DNA of 52,567 bases from contig JAJZZC010000011.1 in the NCBI GenBank assembly GCA_021797775.1, positions 1 to 52,567 of the forward strand, given 5' to 3'. Below the pieces are notes generated by a model. It did no database searches. It was not told the DNA's origin and was given only the letters and a program-made list of their open reading frames with translations. Position numbers and translations under genes: made by a program. Source of the stretch: Bacillota bacterium (GTDB taxonomy: Bacteria; Bacillota; Sulfobacillia; RBS10-35; JAJYVN01). Shown here one piece after another: positions 52,076 through 52,567 of the stretch. The stretch's first letter is position 1. Each line of letters begins with the position of its first letter.

Positions 52076-52567
52076 AGGGGATGGCGGCGTGGGGGCCGGT
52101 CCGCGCGGAGGGGGACGGCGGCAGCGCAGGCGCGCCGCCCCCCGGCCCGGACCGGCTGTTGCTTGGGATGCCGTCTGGCCCGCTGCCCCTGCCGTGGCCG
52201 GGCCGCCAGGCGGACTGTGCCGGCCGAGGTGCCAAGCCGCGCCTGGTGTGGTCGCCCCATCATCGGGACGCGTGGGCGCTCCGTCGCCGCGGTCCACCGG
52301 CCTCTTGGTTCCGATGCGCGCCTCGACGTCCCATCATCAGGGACGCGTGGGCGCTCCGTCGCCGCGGAGGGTCCCTGGTTGCAGCGGCACAGTGGCCATC
52401 CCCGCGCGTCGGTCCCGCGGCCGGGTCGCGCCGGGTAGAGGCGCGGCACGTCCCACTGCAGGCCGTCCCCGGTGTGCACGGGGGTGCAGGGGAAGCGGGG
52501 CACCTCCCGCGGCGGCGTCCGCTCACCGTCGAAGGTGCCGACCATCACGCGCCCGCTCTCCGCGCCA
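52076..52567. other. Right-edge region, possible start of a minus-strand gene
   Basis: On the minus strand, ATG 52548 opens MMVGTFDGERTPPREVPRFP and continues HTGDGLQWDVPRLYP, which looks protein-like. It then degrades into Arg/Pro-rich sequence. It may be an upstream piece of the broken gene at 51400-52075. A two-copy 37-38-bp direct repeat lies at 52256-52367. Confidence 0.4.
52256..52367. repeat. Two direct repeats of 37-38 bp with a 37-bp spacer
   Basis: Copy 1 at 52256-52292 and copy 2 at 52330-52367 are identical apart from one inserted A in copy 2. They share GGGACGCGTGGGCGCTCCGT. Only two copies are present, and no cas genes are in the window. Confidence 0.85.

Noticed and set aside
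52256-52367. CRISPR array
   Set aside because: Only two repeats, no cas genes and no leader; kept as a repeat only.

Overview
This is a GC-rich (roughly 70 percent G+C) bacterial chromosome segment. The flagellar gene order, ending in flhF, flhG and a WhiG/FliA-type sigma factor and followed by a YteA-like DksA/TraR protein, lspA and rluD, recalls Gram-positive flagellates. Together with BioY, a LytR-CpsA-Psr protein and a UbiA/MenA-type prenyltransferase it suggests a high-GC Bacillota-like lineage (Thermaerobacter, Sulfobacillus or Symbiobacterium range). That placement is inference; no rRNA or tRNA gene was seen.

Layout. (1) 1-13773, plus strand: a late flagellar operon, fliK (3' end), flgD, flgE, fliL, fliM, fliN, fliO, fliP, fliQ, fliR, flhB, flhA, flhF, flhG, fliA, with many overlapping stops and starts. 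(2) 13774-16828: a small-ORF zone, then a DksA/TraR zinc protein, lspA and rluD. (3) 16829-21550: gene-poor DNA with hairpins and a decayed dispersed repeat, a metallo-beta-lactamase-fold gene with altered metal ligands, a convergent extracellular solute-binding protein gene, and the first copy of a 338-bp mobile mini-element. (4) 21551-26803: 6-phosphogluconate dehydrogenase, a lower-GC secreted beta-helix protein, a bioY plus sulfite-oxidase-like pair behind a BirA-like operator, and a wrecked phnX. (5) 26804-35705: a sugar nucleotidyltransferase, a truncated glycogen phosphorylase, acetate kinase, a GH13 amylase-like enzyme, phosphoketolase and Hsp20. With gnd this gives a coherent route: alpha-glucan or hexose, pentose phosphate, acetyl phosphate by phosphoketolase, then acetate plus ATP by acetate kinase. 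(6) 35968-38362: an LCP protein, two inverted-repeat-bounded mini-elements and the second copy of the mobile mini-element. (7) 38369-50295: ctaB, an unrecognised histidine-rich ten-helix membrane protein, a CoA-transferase, a GNAT acetyltransferase, an orphan nuoD, a universal stress protein, a GltD-like protein lacking its FAD segment, a UbiA/MenA-like prenyltransferase and a lipoprotein joining a PQQ propeller to a cytochrome c. (8) 50435-52567: a frameshifted aldehyde dehydrogenase abutting an unidentified broken minus-strand gene.

The most interesting feature is the pair of about 338-bp minus-strand mini-elements at 20151-20488 and 38024-38362. Each has a good promoter at its left end, an imperfect palindrome overlapping the -35 box, a truncated tnpB-like 3' coding tail and a right end where the copies stop matching exactly. 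This is what a tnpB-less IS200/IS605-type derivative that still makes its own omega (reRNA-like) guide RNA would look like. The window also carries several long, nearly perfect GC hairpins at gene ends with no T tract, and an unusual number of decaying genes (phnX, glgP, an aldehyde dehydrogenase, a deleted gltD).
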